From Bacteroidaceae bacterium (GTDB lineage: Bacteria; Bacteroidota; Bacteroidia; Bacteroidales; Bacteroidaceae): a stretch of 64,000 nt of DNA. Location: assembly GCA_017557005.1 (NCBI GenBank), contig JAFZFZ010000063.1, forward strand, positions 1 through 64,000, read 5' to 3'. The notes under the pieces are model-generated. The model did no database searches. It was given only the letters and a program-made list of their open reading frames with translations, and was not told where the DNA came from. Shown piece by piece: positions 10,871-18,744 of the stretch. The first letter of the stretch is position 1, and the number at the start of each line of letters is the position of its first letter. The translations under genes were made by a program, and so were the position numbers.

Positions 10871-12004
10871 ATGCTTACATTCCAACTCCAACATACCGAC
10901 CCCAAGACGGGTGCCCGTGCCGGACTCATCACTACCGACCACGGACAGATCGAGACCCCCATCTTCATGCCCGTGGGCACGCTTGGCTCTGTCAAGGGCG
11001 TGCACCTCACCGAGCTGAAGGACGACATCAAGGCACAGATCATCCTGGGCAACACCTACCACCTCTACCTGCGTCCCGGCCTGGAGGTGATAGAGAAGGC
11101 CGGCGGTCTGCATAAGTTCAATGGCTTCGACCGCCCCATGCTCACCGATAGCGGCGGCTTCCAGGTGTTCTCCCTCTCGGGCATCCGCAAGATGAGAGAA
11201 GAGGGCGTCGAGTTCCGCTCACACATCGACGGTTCCAAGCACCTGTTCACCCCCGAGGGCGTGATGGACATCGAGCGCACCATCGGAGCCGACATCATGA
11301 TGGCCTTCGACGAGTGCACCCCCGGCGATGCCGACTACCAGTATGCCAAGAAGTCGATGCAGCTCACCCACCGCTGGCTCGACCGCTGCCTTGCCCGCTT
11401 CAACGCTACCGAGCCCAAGTATGGCTACCATCAGGCACTGTTCCCCATCGTGCAGGGTTGCGTATACCCCGACCTTCGCCGCCAGTCGGCCGAGTTTGTC
11501 GCCTCCAAGGGTGCCGAGGGCAATGCCATTGGCGGATTGGCCGTAGGTGAGCCCACCGAGAAGATGTACGAGATGATCGAGGTGGTCAACGAGATACTCC
11601 CCACCGACAAGCCCCGCTACCTCATGGGAGTGGGCACCCCGATGAACCTGCTCGAGGCCATCGAGCGCGGTGTCGATATGTTTGACTGCGTCATGCCCAC
11701 CCGCAACGGCCGCAACGGCATGCTCTTCACCAAGGATGGCATCATCAACATGAAGAACAAGAAGTGGGAGATGGACTTCTCGCCCATCGAGGCCGATGGC
11801 GCCTCCGTGGTCGACACGCTCTACACCAAGGCCTACCTACGCCACCTCTTCCACGCTCAGGAGTTGCTGGCCATGCAGATAGCCTCCATCCACAACCTCG
11901 CCTTCTACCTATGGCTCGTGGGTGAGGCTCGCAAGCACATCCTCGCTGGCGACTTCGCCACCTGGAAGCCCATGATGGTGAAGCGCCTGTCTACCCGCCT
12001 GTAA
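10871..12004 (+). CDS. tgt: Queuine/preQ1 tRNA-guanine transglycosylase
   Basis: Exchanges guanine 34 of GUN-anticodon tRNAs for a queuine precursor. The 377 residues align with bacterial Tgt. Asp93 lies in LTDSGGFQ (general base) and Asp272 in MFDCVMPTRNGRNG (nucleophile), with VQGCVYPDLR and GGLAVGEP in between. Oddly, the structural zinc site is missing. Where E. coli Tgt has C302-x-C304-x2-C307, this protein has Gly310, Ser312 and Asp315, while the fourth ligand (His341 in SIHNL) remains. The flanking AYLRHLF is intact, so this is substitution, not truncation. I believe other Bacteroidales Tgt proteins look similar, but I cannot check. Confidence 0.95.
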   Translation: MLTFQLQHTDPKTGARAGLITTDHGQIETPIFMPVGTLGSVKGVHLTELKDDIKAQIILGNTYHLYLRPGLEVIEKAGGLHKFNGFDRPMLTDSGGFQVFSLSGIRKMREEGVEFRSHIDGSKHLFTPEGVMDIERTIGADIMMAFDECTPGDADYQYAKKSMQLTHRWLDRCLARFNATEPKYGYHQALFPIVQGCVYPDLRRQSAEFVASKGAEGNAIGGLAVGEPTEKMYEMIEVVNEILPTDKPRYLMGVGTPMNLLEAIERGVDMFDCVMPTRNGRNGMLFTKDGIINMKNKKWEMDFSPIEADGASVVDTLYTKAYLRHLFHAQELLAMQIASIHNLAFYLWLVGEARKHILAGDFATWKPMMVKRLSTRL

Positions 12005-12034
12005 GCGGCAAACTCCATATCCTCTGCCTCTCGT

Positions 12035-12226
12035 ATGAAGCATCGTATAGCTCAGGCATACGGCAAGATGAAGAAACTGAAGGAAGAGCAGGAATACTAT
12101 CAGACATTTGTCGACAAGGCACAAAAGGAGCCCGCCCCCTCTCCTATGATGAAAGAGTGCATCGAATATGCCCAATACCGCATCCTTAAGATTACAGAAA
12201 CACTATTCTTTCAGGGGGAACAATAA
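12035..12226 (+). CDS. Small hypothetical protein, 63 residues
   Basis: I do not recognise this reading frame. It encodes a hydrophilic, lysine- and glutamate-rich peptide (MKHRIAQAYGKMKKLKEEQ...) that could form a short coiled coil, with no signal peptide or membrane segment. It starts 31 bases after tgt on the same strand, so it could be co-transcribed. There is no obvious ribosome-binding site. It could be a chance frame. Confidence 0.35.
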   Translation: MKHRIAQAYGKMKKLKEEQEYYQTFVDKAQKEPAPSPMMKECIEYAQYRILKITETLFFQGEQ

Positions 12227-12279
12227 TACCAATAACACTACGCACAATAAAAATTCAAAAAAACTTCATAGAGAAACTA

Positions 12280-12287
12280 TACATTTG
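12280..12287 (+). promoter_or_regulatory. -7 box before the ECF sigma operon
   Basis: TACATTTG fits the Bacteroidetes -7 consensus, 41 bases before the sigma-factor ATG. No TTTG stands at the expected distance upstream, which would suit a regulated promoter. Confidence 0.45.
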
Positions 12288-12328
12288 CATAGAAAAAGGG
12301 AATATAAGGCAGAGGACATAACTGCACG

Positions 12329-12925
12329 ATGAAAAAAAACAACTATAACAGACGAGCAACAACACCAGACGAGAGCAAAATGATAGGCCGCATCCTCGGT
12401 GGACATACCGAGGAGTTCGGAGTGCTGGTCAACCGCTATGCCGAGAGTGTGGTGCGCGTCGTCCGTCGCATCGTTCCCTCGGCAGAGGACGCCGAGGATG
12501 TAGCACAAGATACGTTTGTCGCTGCCTTTCAGGATTTGAAGCGCTTCGACTCCGCTCGGGCAAGTTTCAAAAACTGGCTGCTGGGCATTGCCAGCCACAT
12601 GGCTCTGAAGCGCATACAGGGAAGTGCCGCCTTCTCCTTTGTGTCGATAGACCAAGAGCAATGGGGCGACATGGCCGATGCCGAAGTGGACGAATGGTTG
12701 AACGACACCTCCACCCATCGCCTGGCACAGCTCGACAAGGCCGTGAAACGACTGGCCCCCAACGACCAACTGCTGCTCAGCTTCTATTATTACGATGACC
12801 TGAGACTGAAAGAGATTGCCGCGATTATGAATTGCACAGACAGCTATCTGCGCTCGCGACTGCAGTGGATTCGTAAGAAACTATGTCAAACCATTAAATC
12901 CCTTGAAGAATATGAAGACCAATGA
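12329..12925 (+). CDS. ECF-type RNA polymerase sigma factor
   Basis: Sigma-70 family, extracytoplasmic-function class, 198 residues. Region 2 is recognisable as FGVLVNRYAESVVRVVRRI plus DAEDVAQDTFVAAFQDL (about residues 31-70). Region 4 is recognisable as LDKAVKRLAPNDQLLLSFYYYDDLRLKEIAAIMNCTDSYLRSRL (about 137-180). It would direct RNA polymerase to a small regulon, typically including its own operon. It is followed, with overlap or near-contact, by a DUF4974 membrane protein and then an outer-membrane receptor-like protein, the usual order of Bacteroidetes cell-surface signalling loci. The inducing signal is unknown. Confidence 0.93.
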   Translation: MKKNNYNRRATTPDESKMIGRILGGHTEEFGVLVNRYAESVVRVVRRIVPSAEDAEDVAQDTFVAAFQDLKRFDSARASFKNWLLGIASHMALKRIQGSAAFSFVSIDQEQWGDMADAEVDEWLNDTSTHRLAQLDKAVKRLAPNDQLLLSFYYYDDLRLKEIAAIMNCTDSYLRSRLQWIRKKLCQTIKSLEEYEDQ

Positions 12926-13454
12926 CCGTTATGAAGACACAGCCCTGCGTAAGGTGGTGACAAGACAGACCGAAGAGAAGGAGCGTGCAACACTCTCCGA
13001 CAACTTCGCCAACAGCGTGATGCAACGCATCCAGCACGAGCAGCAAATTGCCGATATTGAACGCCTTACCGTAACAGGCTTTACCCGCTATCGCAAGGTA
13101 GCGGCCGTAGCGGCCATCGCCCTCCTTGTCTGCGGTCTGTCGTATGCCGCATGGGAATACATCATCGATTCGCCTCAGCCTCCCATCGAGAATAGGAAAG
13201 TAAGCGCAGAGATACCCGACGGCGTGGTCAACTTCAGCAACGTACGCCTCGACAGCATCCTCTATCGCGTAGGGCGCACCTACGACCACGCAGTACGCTT
13301 CAATGTAGAAGAGCTGCGCGAGTGGCGCTTCCAGATTACGTGGAACCCTAACAAGCCGCTGACAGAATTCGTGCAACTACTCAACGAATTTGACGGCCTG
13401 GACGTAGCGGAGCGTAATGATACGATTGATGTGAGCGCTAAGGGAGGTAAGTGA
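12912..13454 (+). CDS. Short DUF4974 (FecR C-terminal-like) membrane protein, probable anti-sigma factor
   Basis: I take ATG 12912 (MKTNDRYEDTALRK, 180 residues); an in-frame TTG lies three codons upstream. It reads as a cytoplasmic N-terminus with DNFANSVMQRIQHEQQ, one membrane segment VAAVAAIALLVCGLSYAAW, and a periplasmic DUF4974 domain with FSNVRLDSILYRVGRTYDHAVRF and NPNKPLTEFVQLLN. Typical FecR-like anti-sigma factors are about 300-350 residues and have a FecR domain between membrane segment and DUF4974. Here that domain is absent. The start overlaps the 3' end of the sigma gene, so the two are translated together. Function is inferred from position and domain. Confidence 0.8.
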   Translation: MKTNDRYEDTALRKVVTRQTEEKERATLSDNFANSVMQRIQHEQQIADIERLTVTGFTRYRKVAAVAAIALLVCGLSYAAWEYIIDSPQPPIENRKVSAEIPDGVVNFSNVRLDSILYRVGRTYDHAVRFNVEELREWRFQITWNPNKPLTEFVQLLNEFDGLDVAERNDTIDVSAKGGK

Positions 13455-13455
13455 T

Positions 13456-16443
13456 ATGAGACGTTTGGTTATTGTTCTTTTACTTTGTTGCGCCACATTG
13501 CATGTCGCAGCACAAAAAGTTAGCGGTTCGTTTAGCGACAAGTCCATCGTTGAGGTATTGGATACGCTCACAGCACAACAATCTGAATATACCATATCGT
13601 ATGTGCACAACCAACTGGAGGATATTCGCGTAACTGCAAATATCAAGAAGATGGCTTTGCCCAAAGCCGTAGAGCAGCTATGTCAAGGGCATCCTGTAAA
13701 GGTAAAAGTTTCGGGTGATGTAATCTTAGTGCAGAAGAAACCTGTAGAAAAAGTCGCCGACACCTACATCTGGACTTCAGTAGAAGATGCCTTCCTGCAG
13801 ACTCCCCTGTTTGGTGTTCACGTACAGCTACTTTCGGCTGCCGACAGTACCGTGGTAATGGACTCTATGAGAGTCAATCAAATGAAAGATAAGAATGGAC
13901 GAATCACCGAAGCGCAGATCTTCACGAAGGTAAAATGCGGTAAATATATACTCCACGGCAGACTTGATGGCTACGACGATGGCTGGCTCCCCTTCGAAGC
14001 ACAAGGGGGCAATGGAGCCAACAAACTCTCGCCGCTACAGCTACGCAAGATGCGCGTCCTCGACCTTGACGAGGTGACAGTGACAGCCACCAAGGTGAAG
14101 ATGTTCTACAAGGGCGACACCATCGTGTACAATGCCGATGCCTTCAATCTGCCCGAAGGATCTATGCTGGACGAACTGATCCAACAACTCCCGGGCGTAA
14201 CTATGAATAAGGCCGGTGAGATATTTGTCAATGGCCGCAAGGTGGATGAGCTGCTGCTTGGCGAGCGAAGTTTCTTCCGAGGCAACAGCAAGGTACTCTT
14301 GAAGAACCTTCCCTACTATACTGTCAAGACCATCAAGGTGTATGAGCAGCAGAGCGACCTCAATCGCGCATTAGGCTATGATGCGGAACAGAACAAATAT
14401 GTGATGGACGTAAACCTGAAGGCCGAATACAACCGGGGCGTTATCTCCAATGTGGAACTGGCTGGTGGCACTGAAGGCCGCTATCTGGGTCGTGCTTTCC
14501 TGCTTGTTTTTAACGACCCCTACCGCTTCACACTATTGGGTAATGCCAACAATGTGAACGAATCGCGGCAGGTTGGGCAAAGCGGTCACTGGACACCAGC
14601 CAGTATGCCACGCTCCTTACTGACAACACGTAGTGTTGCGGGCGAGATGGATTACCAGTCGGGCGATAAGAACAAGAAGAGCAACCTGCTTTTCGAGTAC
14701 ACTTCGACGGAAGACGTGAGCGAGATGCAGCAATACAGTGAACTGTTCCTGGAGGGAAGCACACCGTCTGCCCGCAAGGAGTCTACATCGCTTGCCAAGG
14801 CCAACCAACTAAGTGTAAAGGAGCAGTTCACTCTCGTCAAACCCTATTACCTGAAACTTAACGGAGAATTCGGCCACAAAAGCTACTCGGGCAATGCCAC
14901 CGCGCTGAACGAACAATTCAACGATACGCTACTCACCCGTATGAGTGAAAGCGGATTCAATGAGGGACGCTCGTGGAATGCCCGACTAGAAGGATCTGCG
15001 GTATTCAAATTGAGCACAAGCTTCTCCGTCGAGCATAAGGATGAGCGCATGCAAGGAGCTAAAAGATACATTTACGAGAAACCTTTTGCAAATGCACGAT
15101 ACAATGTGGATGATGTGCATCACCGACAGACATCGGGTAATATTCATGCCAGCGAATACTTCAACTGCAAATCCTTTTGGTTGAATATCTTTGAAACTGT
15201 CTCTTTCAGCAACGAGTATACGCACGATTATCTGTATCATCCCGATACCCTGCTATTGCCATCCCAACTGGATGCGCTGGAAGCCATTACCGACCGTAAT
15301 AATTCGTATGACAGCCGTTACCGCAAGTTCAACAGTGAAACTTGGTTTCACTTCCGTTCACTGCCAAAGACGTTGAAAGACAGGCCAAATTCCCCGTATC
15401 ATCCGCTAACCTTCAATGTTACAGTAAACGCCATGCGCCAGTGGCAGGATTACAAGCGCGGTCCGATTGACACTTTGGCTCGAAGTACGGAATTCCCATA
15501 TGCAGTAGCCTTTGCCTATAAATATTTCCCCAACAATGAGTATAAAAAGGAGCTGAACTTCCACGTAGGGCACGAGCAGAAAGAGCTCCCTCTTCTCGAC
15601 CGCATATCCTACCGCGACGATGCCACTCCGCAGATTGTCAAACTCGGCAATCCTGACCTGAGAAGTAGCAGATATACGGATGCCTCATTCAGATTTTATA
15701 GTCGTGGCAATGGTACCCATAAGCTGAACCACACATTCAAGAGTCATTTCTTCTACTACCACCGCAGCATAGCACAGTCGGTAGCATATAACCCTGCAAA
15801 CGGAGTCTATACCTATAAGCCCGTAAACGTGAAAGGAAACTACAACCTCAATACAGCATATGATATATCCTGTTTCTTGGACGAAAAGCGCTATTGGACC
15901 TGGCAGATGAATGCCAATGCCGGCTACATCCACTCCATTGACCACACGATGTTTGAGGGAGAGACAGACAGTCACGAGAACATTGTAAATACACTTACAC
16001 TGAGCGACAACACCTACATACAATACCAGAAGGGCGACCTCAACGTACGTGCTACGGGCGACATCGCTTGGCGTCACAGCGAGGGACGTATGCGCGACTT
16101 CACCACCCTCAATGCCTTGGACTTCCGATATGGACTTGCAGCACGCTATACGCTGCCACGCATCAAGACCACACTGTCGGCCGATGGCACTATGTATAGC
16201 CGCCGAGGCTATGGCAACGCTCTTCTTAATACAGATGACTTTGTAGTGAACGCATCGGTCAGTCAACCTTTGCTGAAAGGCAAACTCATCGCCCGCCTCG
16301 AAGCCTTCGACCTGCTGCACAATCTCTCAGCCACGCAGTATGAGGTCAATGCGCAAGGCCGAACCGAAACATGGTACCGCTCATTACCTCATTACGCAAT
16401 GCTGCATCTTGTATATAATTGGAACTGGAATCCGAAAAAGTAA
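13456..16443 (+). CDS. Outer-membrane TonB-receptor-like barrel with STN domain
   Basis: A 995-residue protein with signal peptide MRRLVIVLLLCCATLHVAAQ. The N-terminal domain (about 20-95) resembles the STN signalling module. A beta-sandwich region follows, then a plug-like segment, LDEVTVTATKVKMFYKGDT plus LDELIQQLPGVTMNKAGEIFVNGRKVDEL, and a long beta-barrel (OMP_b-brl_3-like). It lacks the SusC signature and no SusD follows. The STN module would touch the DUF4974 domain of the preceding protein to relay ligand binding. Its ATG begins two bases from the previous stop, behind a good AGGGAGG site. The substrate is unknown. Confidence 0.82.
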   Translation: MRRLVIVLLLCCATLHVAAQKVSGSFSDKSIVEVLDTLTAQQSEYTISYVHNQLEDIRVTANIKKMALPKAVEQLCQGHPVKVKVSGDVILVQKKPVEKVADTYIWTSVEDAFLQTPLFGVHVQLLSAADSTVVMDSMRVNQMKDKNGRITEAQIFTKVKCGKYILHGRLDGYDDGWLPFEAQGGNGANKLSPLQLRKMRVLDLDEVTVTATKVKMFYKGDTIVYNADAFNLPEGSMLDELIQQLPGVTMNKAGEIFVNGRKVDELLLGERSFFRGNSKVLLKNLPYYTVKTIKVYEQQSDLNRALGYDAEQNKYVMDVNLKAEYNRGVISNVELAGGTEGRYLGRAFLLVFNDPYRFTLLGNANNVNESRQVGQSGHWTPASMPRSLLTTRSVAGEMDYQSGDKNKKSNLLFEYTSTEDVSEMQQYSELFLEGSTPSARKESTSLAKANQLSVKEQFTLVKPYYLKLNGEFGHKSYSGNATALNEQFNDTLLTRMSESGFNEGRSWNARLEGSAVFKLSTSFSVEHKDERMQGAKRYIYEKPFANARYNVDDVHHRQTSGNIHASEYFNCKSFWLNIFETVSFSNEYTHDYLYHPDTLLLPSQLDALEAITDRNNSYDSRYRKFNSETWFHFRSLPKTLKDRPNSPYHPLTFNVTVNAMRQWQDYKRGPIDTLARSTEFPYAVAFAYKYFPNNEYKKELNFHVGHEQKELPLLDRISYRDDATPQIVKLGNPDLRSSRYTDASFRFYSRGNGTHKLNHTFKSHFFYYHRSIAQSVAYNPANGVYTYKPVNVKGNYNLNTAYDISCFLDEKRYWTWQMNANAGYIHSIDHTMFEGETDSHENIVNTLTLSDNTYIQYQKGDLNVRATGDIAWRHSEGRMRDFTTLNALDFRYGLAARYTLPRIKTTLSADGTMYSRRGYGNALLNTDDFVVNASVSQPLLKGKLIARLEAFDLLHNLSATQYEVNAQGRTETWYRSLPHYAMLHLVYNWNWNPKK

Positions 16444-16508
16444 TTAGTGGGCCACAACTTGTTTGCAACCATGCGCATTGACGAACTTCGCCCCCAAATA
16501 GGGGATTT

Positions 16509-16529
16509 CGCCATGCGCATGGCGTTTTT
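16509..16529 (+). terminator. Terminator after the sigma/receptor operon
   Basis: The perfect palindrome CGCCATGCGCATGGCG (16509-16524) is followed by TTTTT on the plus strand, 66 bases after the receptor stop codon. Confidence 0.6.
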
Positions 16530-16566
16530 AGTGAGTAAAAAAGTTTTATTTTTGGCCTGGCAAGGT

Positions 16567-16670
16567 GCAGCGCTCGCGCTGCAACGATGACGTTAACGTT
16601 GACGTTGACTTGCAAGCAACCGGTGGTTGCGGTTAAAGTTGCTACGCAACGGTGAAAGCGTCGTTGACGC
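16567..16670. repeat. Hairpin array A: different short stems at about 20-bp spacing
   Basis: Palindromic cores centre near 16574.5 (GCAGCG/CGCTGC), 16594.5 (ACGTTAACGT), 16612.5 (CTTGCAAG), 16623 (GCAACC/GGTTGC), 16644 (GTTGC/GCAAC) and 16664 (GCGTC/GACGC). The last three are joined by GGTTAAA and GGTGAAA linkers. About 60 bases of it recur at 17740-17800 on the other side of the toxin-antitoxin genes. The 312-bp gap 16444-16755 contains this array and the preceding terminator, and no gene. Confidence 0.75.
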
Positions 16671-16755
16671 GGTTAAGGGCACGCCAACGTGTACGATGCG
16701 CTATACCATGGCTCGCCTGAGCGTTTCCGACTGATGAGAGAAACTGTGGAATTTC

Positions 16756-17034
16756 TTATCGCGCAATGGAAATGATTGGCTCACCAAGAACGGATGAAAT
16801 TTTGGCAAGGGTGGATAGGGTAAAATTATGCCCTCCACCCAACCATTTAGAAACTGCTGCTTCGGATGTTCCTACACGGTGGGCAAATTCCTTCTGCGAT
16901 ACGCCAAGCTGATGGAGTTTGGCATCTAACTTGTCTGCAATGTCGTATGACCACTCCACTTGTTGCCTAACCTCTTTTGGAGTCTCGTCGAGGACCTGTT
17001 GGAAGAGGTTCATACCTTCAATGTCTTGTTTCAT
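16756..17034 (-). CDS. XRE-family antitoxin (HigA-like)
   Basis: A 92-residue DNA-binding protein with one helix-turn-helix: DKLDAKLHQLGVSQKEFAHR, then VGTSEAAVSKWLGGGHNFTLSTL (about residues 33-75). Such antitoxins bind the cognate toxin and repress their own promoter. The start codon overlaps the toxin stop by four bases (ATGA), so translation is coupled. Toxin-before-antitoxin order is that of higBA systems. The module is flanked by repeat arrays on both sides, suggesting it arrived as an insertion between tgt-side genes and the LptF/G permease. Confidence 0.88.
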   Translation of the reverse strand: MKQDIEGMNLFQQVLDETPKEVRQQVEWSYDIADKLDAKLHQLGVSQKEFAHRVGTSEAAVSKWLGGGHNFTLSTLAKISSVLGEPIISIAR

Positions 17035-17507
17035 AAGTCATATTCTTTATCGTTAGTACCAATTATCTCAGTTTTCTCTATACGTACAACTCCGCTTTTA
17101 ATGTCGGCTCGTAACAGTTCGTCAAGTTTCTGTAGGCTGATGACATATCCATTGAGGTCGTCGTCTTCTTCGTATGTTTTTGTGCTCTTTACGCCACCAT
17201 TGCCAACAATCAGCACGCTATCAGACATTCGTAGGCAATACAAACGCAAGCCACTGCGGAATATGGGCAGTGCAACCAAGTTGTCACGCATCTTGCCCTC
17301 GTTCCTGAATTTCCTTTCGGCAAATCCGTTCTTCAGCATCAGATCTATTTGATTGAGAATTATTCTCAAATCGTTTTGACGTGTAGCATCATTACGAAAT
17401 TTGCTGATAAACTTAGCAAATTCAGATTGATTCTCACCTTCAAATATAATAGTGAATAACCCTGCATTCTCTGTTTGCTGCAATGATTGGATGGTTGCTT
17501 TTGCCAT
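17031..17507 (-). CDS. RelE/HigB-type toxin (Gp49-like)
   Basis: A 158-residue cytosolic protein whose central part matches the Gp49/HigB-like toxin pattern: FRNDATRQNDLRIILNQIDLMLKNGFAERKF, then LPIFRSGLRLYCLRMSDSVLIVGNGGVKSTKTYEED. Related toxins are ribosome-dependent mRNA endonucleases. The C-terminal 40 residues form an acidic extension. It is the first gene of a two-gene operon with the XRE antitoxin. The assignment rests mostly on context plus the R-x-YCxR/GNGGxKxT pattern. The catalytic residues of this branch are not certain to me. Confidence 0.8.
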   Translation of the reverse strand: MAKATIQSLQQTENAGLFTIIFEGENQSEFAKFISKFRNDATRQNDLRIILNQIDLMLKNGFAERKFRNEGKMRDNLVALPIFRSGLRLYCLRMSDSVLIVGNGGVKSTKTYEEDDDLNGYVISLQKLDELLRADIKSGVVRIEKTEIIGTNDKEYDL

Positions 17508-17549
17508 AGTATTACTTGTTCTTGCTCTTTGTACTGCAAATGTAATACT
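17508..17549 (-). promoter_or_regulatory. Promoter and possible operator of the toxin-antitoxin operon
   Basis: Minus-strand TACATTTG (17544-17537) is a good -7 box 30 bases before the toxin ATG. Arms AGTATTAC (17508-17515) and GTAATACT (17542-17549) form an 8-bp inverted repeat. One arm overlaps the -7 box and the other abuts the start codon, the layout expected of an autoregulatory XRE site. Confidence 0.55.
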
Positions 17550-17718
17550 TTTTTCTTATAAAATTATCTTTCAAGGTAATTTGTTGCTTTGAGAAGATGT
17601 TTTTAACCTTTTTTCTCCCCAATTATCCCCCATTTGTACCCCGTGAGTTATTTTCTTGGTCATGCACACGGCAGATTGGCTTACTTCGCAACGATGACGA
17701 AGACGAAAACGCAAACTT

Positions 17719-17814
17719 GCAGCAAAGCTGCGGGTGAAAGCAACCGGTGGTTGCGGGGAAAGTTGCTTCGCAACGGTTAAAGCGTCGTTGACGCGGTTAA
17801 AGTCACTGCGTGGC
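17719..17814. repeat. Hairpin array B: five stems joined by GGTTAAA-like linkers
   Basis: Five short stem-loops with different stems follow one another: GCAGC/GCTGC (centre 17725), GCAACC/GGTTGC (17747), GTTGC/GCAAC (17768), GCGTC/GACGC (17788) and GTCAC/GTGGC (17808, one G-U pair). Spacings are 22, 21, 20 and 20. Each stem is followed by GGGTGAAA, GGGGAAA, GGTTAAA, GGTTAAA and GGTGAAA respectively. Units 2-4 recur in array A. It lies in the gene-free stretch 17508-18939. Confidence 0.8.
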
Positions 17815-17948
17815 GGTGAAAGGAACTGAAAACGATGACAAAAACGAAAACAAAAATAAAGCAAGCCGAACCAAACAAAAAATGGTAGGTAGTGAAGATT
17901 CCGATTAAAGAGGATATTTTCTCTGAACGAGCCTTAGAAATGTAACTT

Positions 17949-18027
17949 CCACCGCGGTGGCGCGAAAGTGTCACCGCGGTGGAAGCAAGACGCCACCGCG
18001 GTGGCGGAATCACGTCACCGCGGTGAC
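17949..18027. repeat. Palindrome array C: four CACCGCGGTG at exactly 22 bp
   Basis: Perfect palindromes with the core CACCGCGGTG are centred at 17954.5, 17976.5, 17998.5 and 18020.5, exactly 22 bp apart. The outer pairs differ but mostly remain complementary: CCACCGCGGTGG, then a core with T/G flanks, GCCACCGCGGTGGC, and GTCACCGCGGTGAC. Linkers are A/G-rich. No reading frame spans the array. Confidence 0.9.
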
Positions 18028-18157
18028 AGGAATTTTTTCAAGTCTGCACCAGGGGAAACGCATTATAAAAAAGTTATAATATACTTGATAATTCACACAC
18101 AAACAGCTCTTTTCACGACAAACAATGGATCTTCACGCAGAATATGAATATAAATTT

Positions 18158-18360
18158 CACACAGAAAGCACGGAAAGCACAGAAATGCAAGTGGCTACGC
18201 CCTTGCAGGACGGCCAATGCCGAGTGTATGTCTTTAAGTTATTGGACATTGAATAAAAAAACGTCACCGTTAACCATTGCAAGGCTACTTTAATCCCTAC
18301 GGAAGAGGTTGCGAGCGGTAGTGATGCGACCAATTTCCGTGATTTCTGTGATTTCTGTGC
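18158..18360. repeat. MITE-like element with about 28-bp inverted ends
   Basis: CACAGAAAGCACGGAAAGCA (from 18160) is mirrored by TTTCCGTGATTTCTGTGATT (from 18334), bounding about 200 bp with no convincing gene. It lies inside the gene-free stretch before the LptF/G gene. Confidence 0.55.
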
Positions 18361-18536
18361 GAGAATTATATGATAGCATCCCGGAGGCCGCACGGGCGCA
18401 GCGTCGTACAAGATTGGTGCGTTCCGTGTTTATCAGTTCTATCTGTGCGATGCAAAGGAATCGCGCGCGGTACAGACTTGTACCGAATTTGGTTGAGACT
18501 TGCAATGAATGGGTCCTATATATGATTTTTCATTTA

Positions 18537-18636
18537 CCCCTTGGCAGGGGAATTGAAAATTAAAAATTGAAAGTTAAAAATTAAAAATTAAGAATTGCTG
18601 GTGGATGATTTCTCTGCCAGGGGTACTGCCAAGGGG
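18537..18636. repeat. Inverted repeat CCCCTTGGCAG/CTGCCAAGGGG
   Basis: The 11-bp arms at 18537-18547 and 18626-18636 enclose AT-rich AATTAAAAATTAAAAATTAA-type repeats. A further imperfect arm follows near 18690. This looks like a small non-coding mobile element or its remnant. Confidence 0.5.
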
Positions 18637-18744
18637 TTGGCAGTGAACTATATGCTGAGAATCAGAAGGATTGACGTGATATTTGCTGCCAATGCCAGGG
18701 GGTAAACGTAAATTATTATGTGTGGCGCTTTAGTCGCCTTGCAC

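Noticed and set aside
16346-16615. An 89-codon minus-strand frame beginning with NVNVNV-type residues
   Set aside because: It translates the GACGTTGACGTT simple repeat and the antisense of the receptor's 3' end; not a gene.
17949-18027. CRISPR array
   Set aside because: The conserved parts are 10-14 bp palindromes and the linkers are about 10 nt, far shorter than CRISPR spacers; no cas genes are present.
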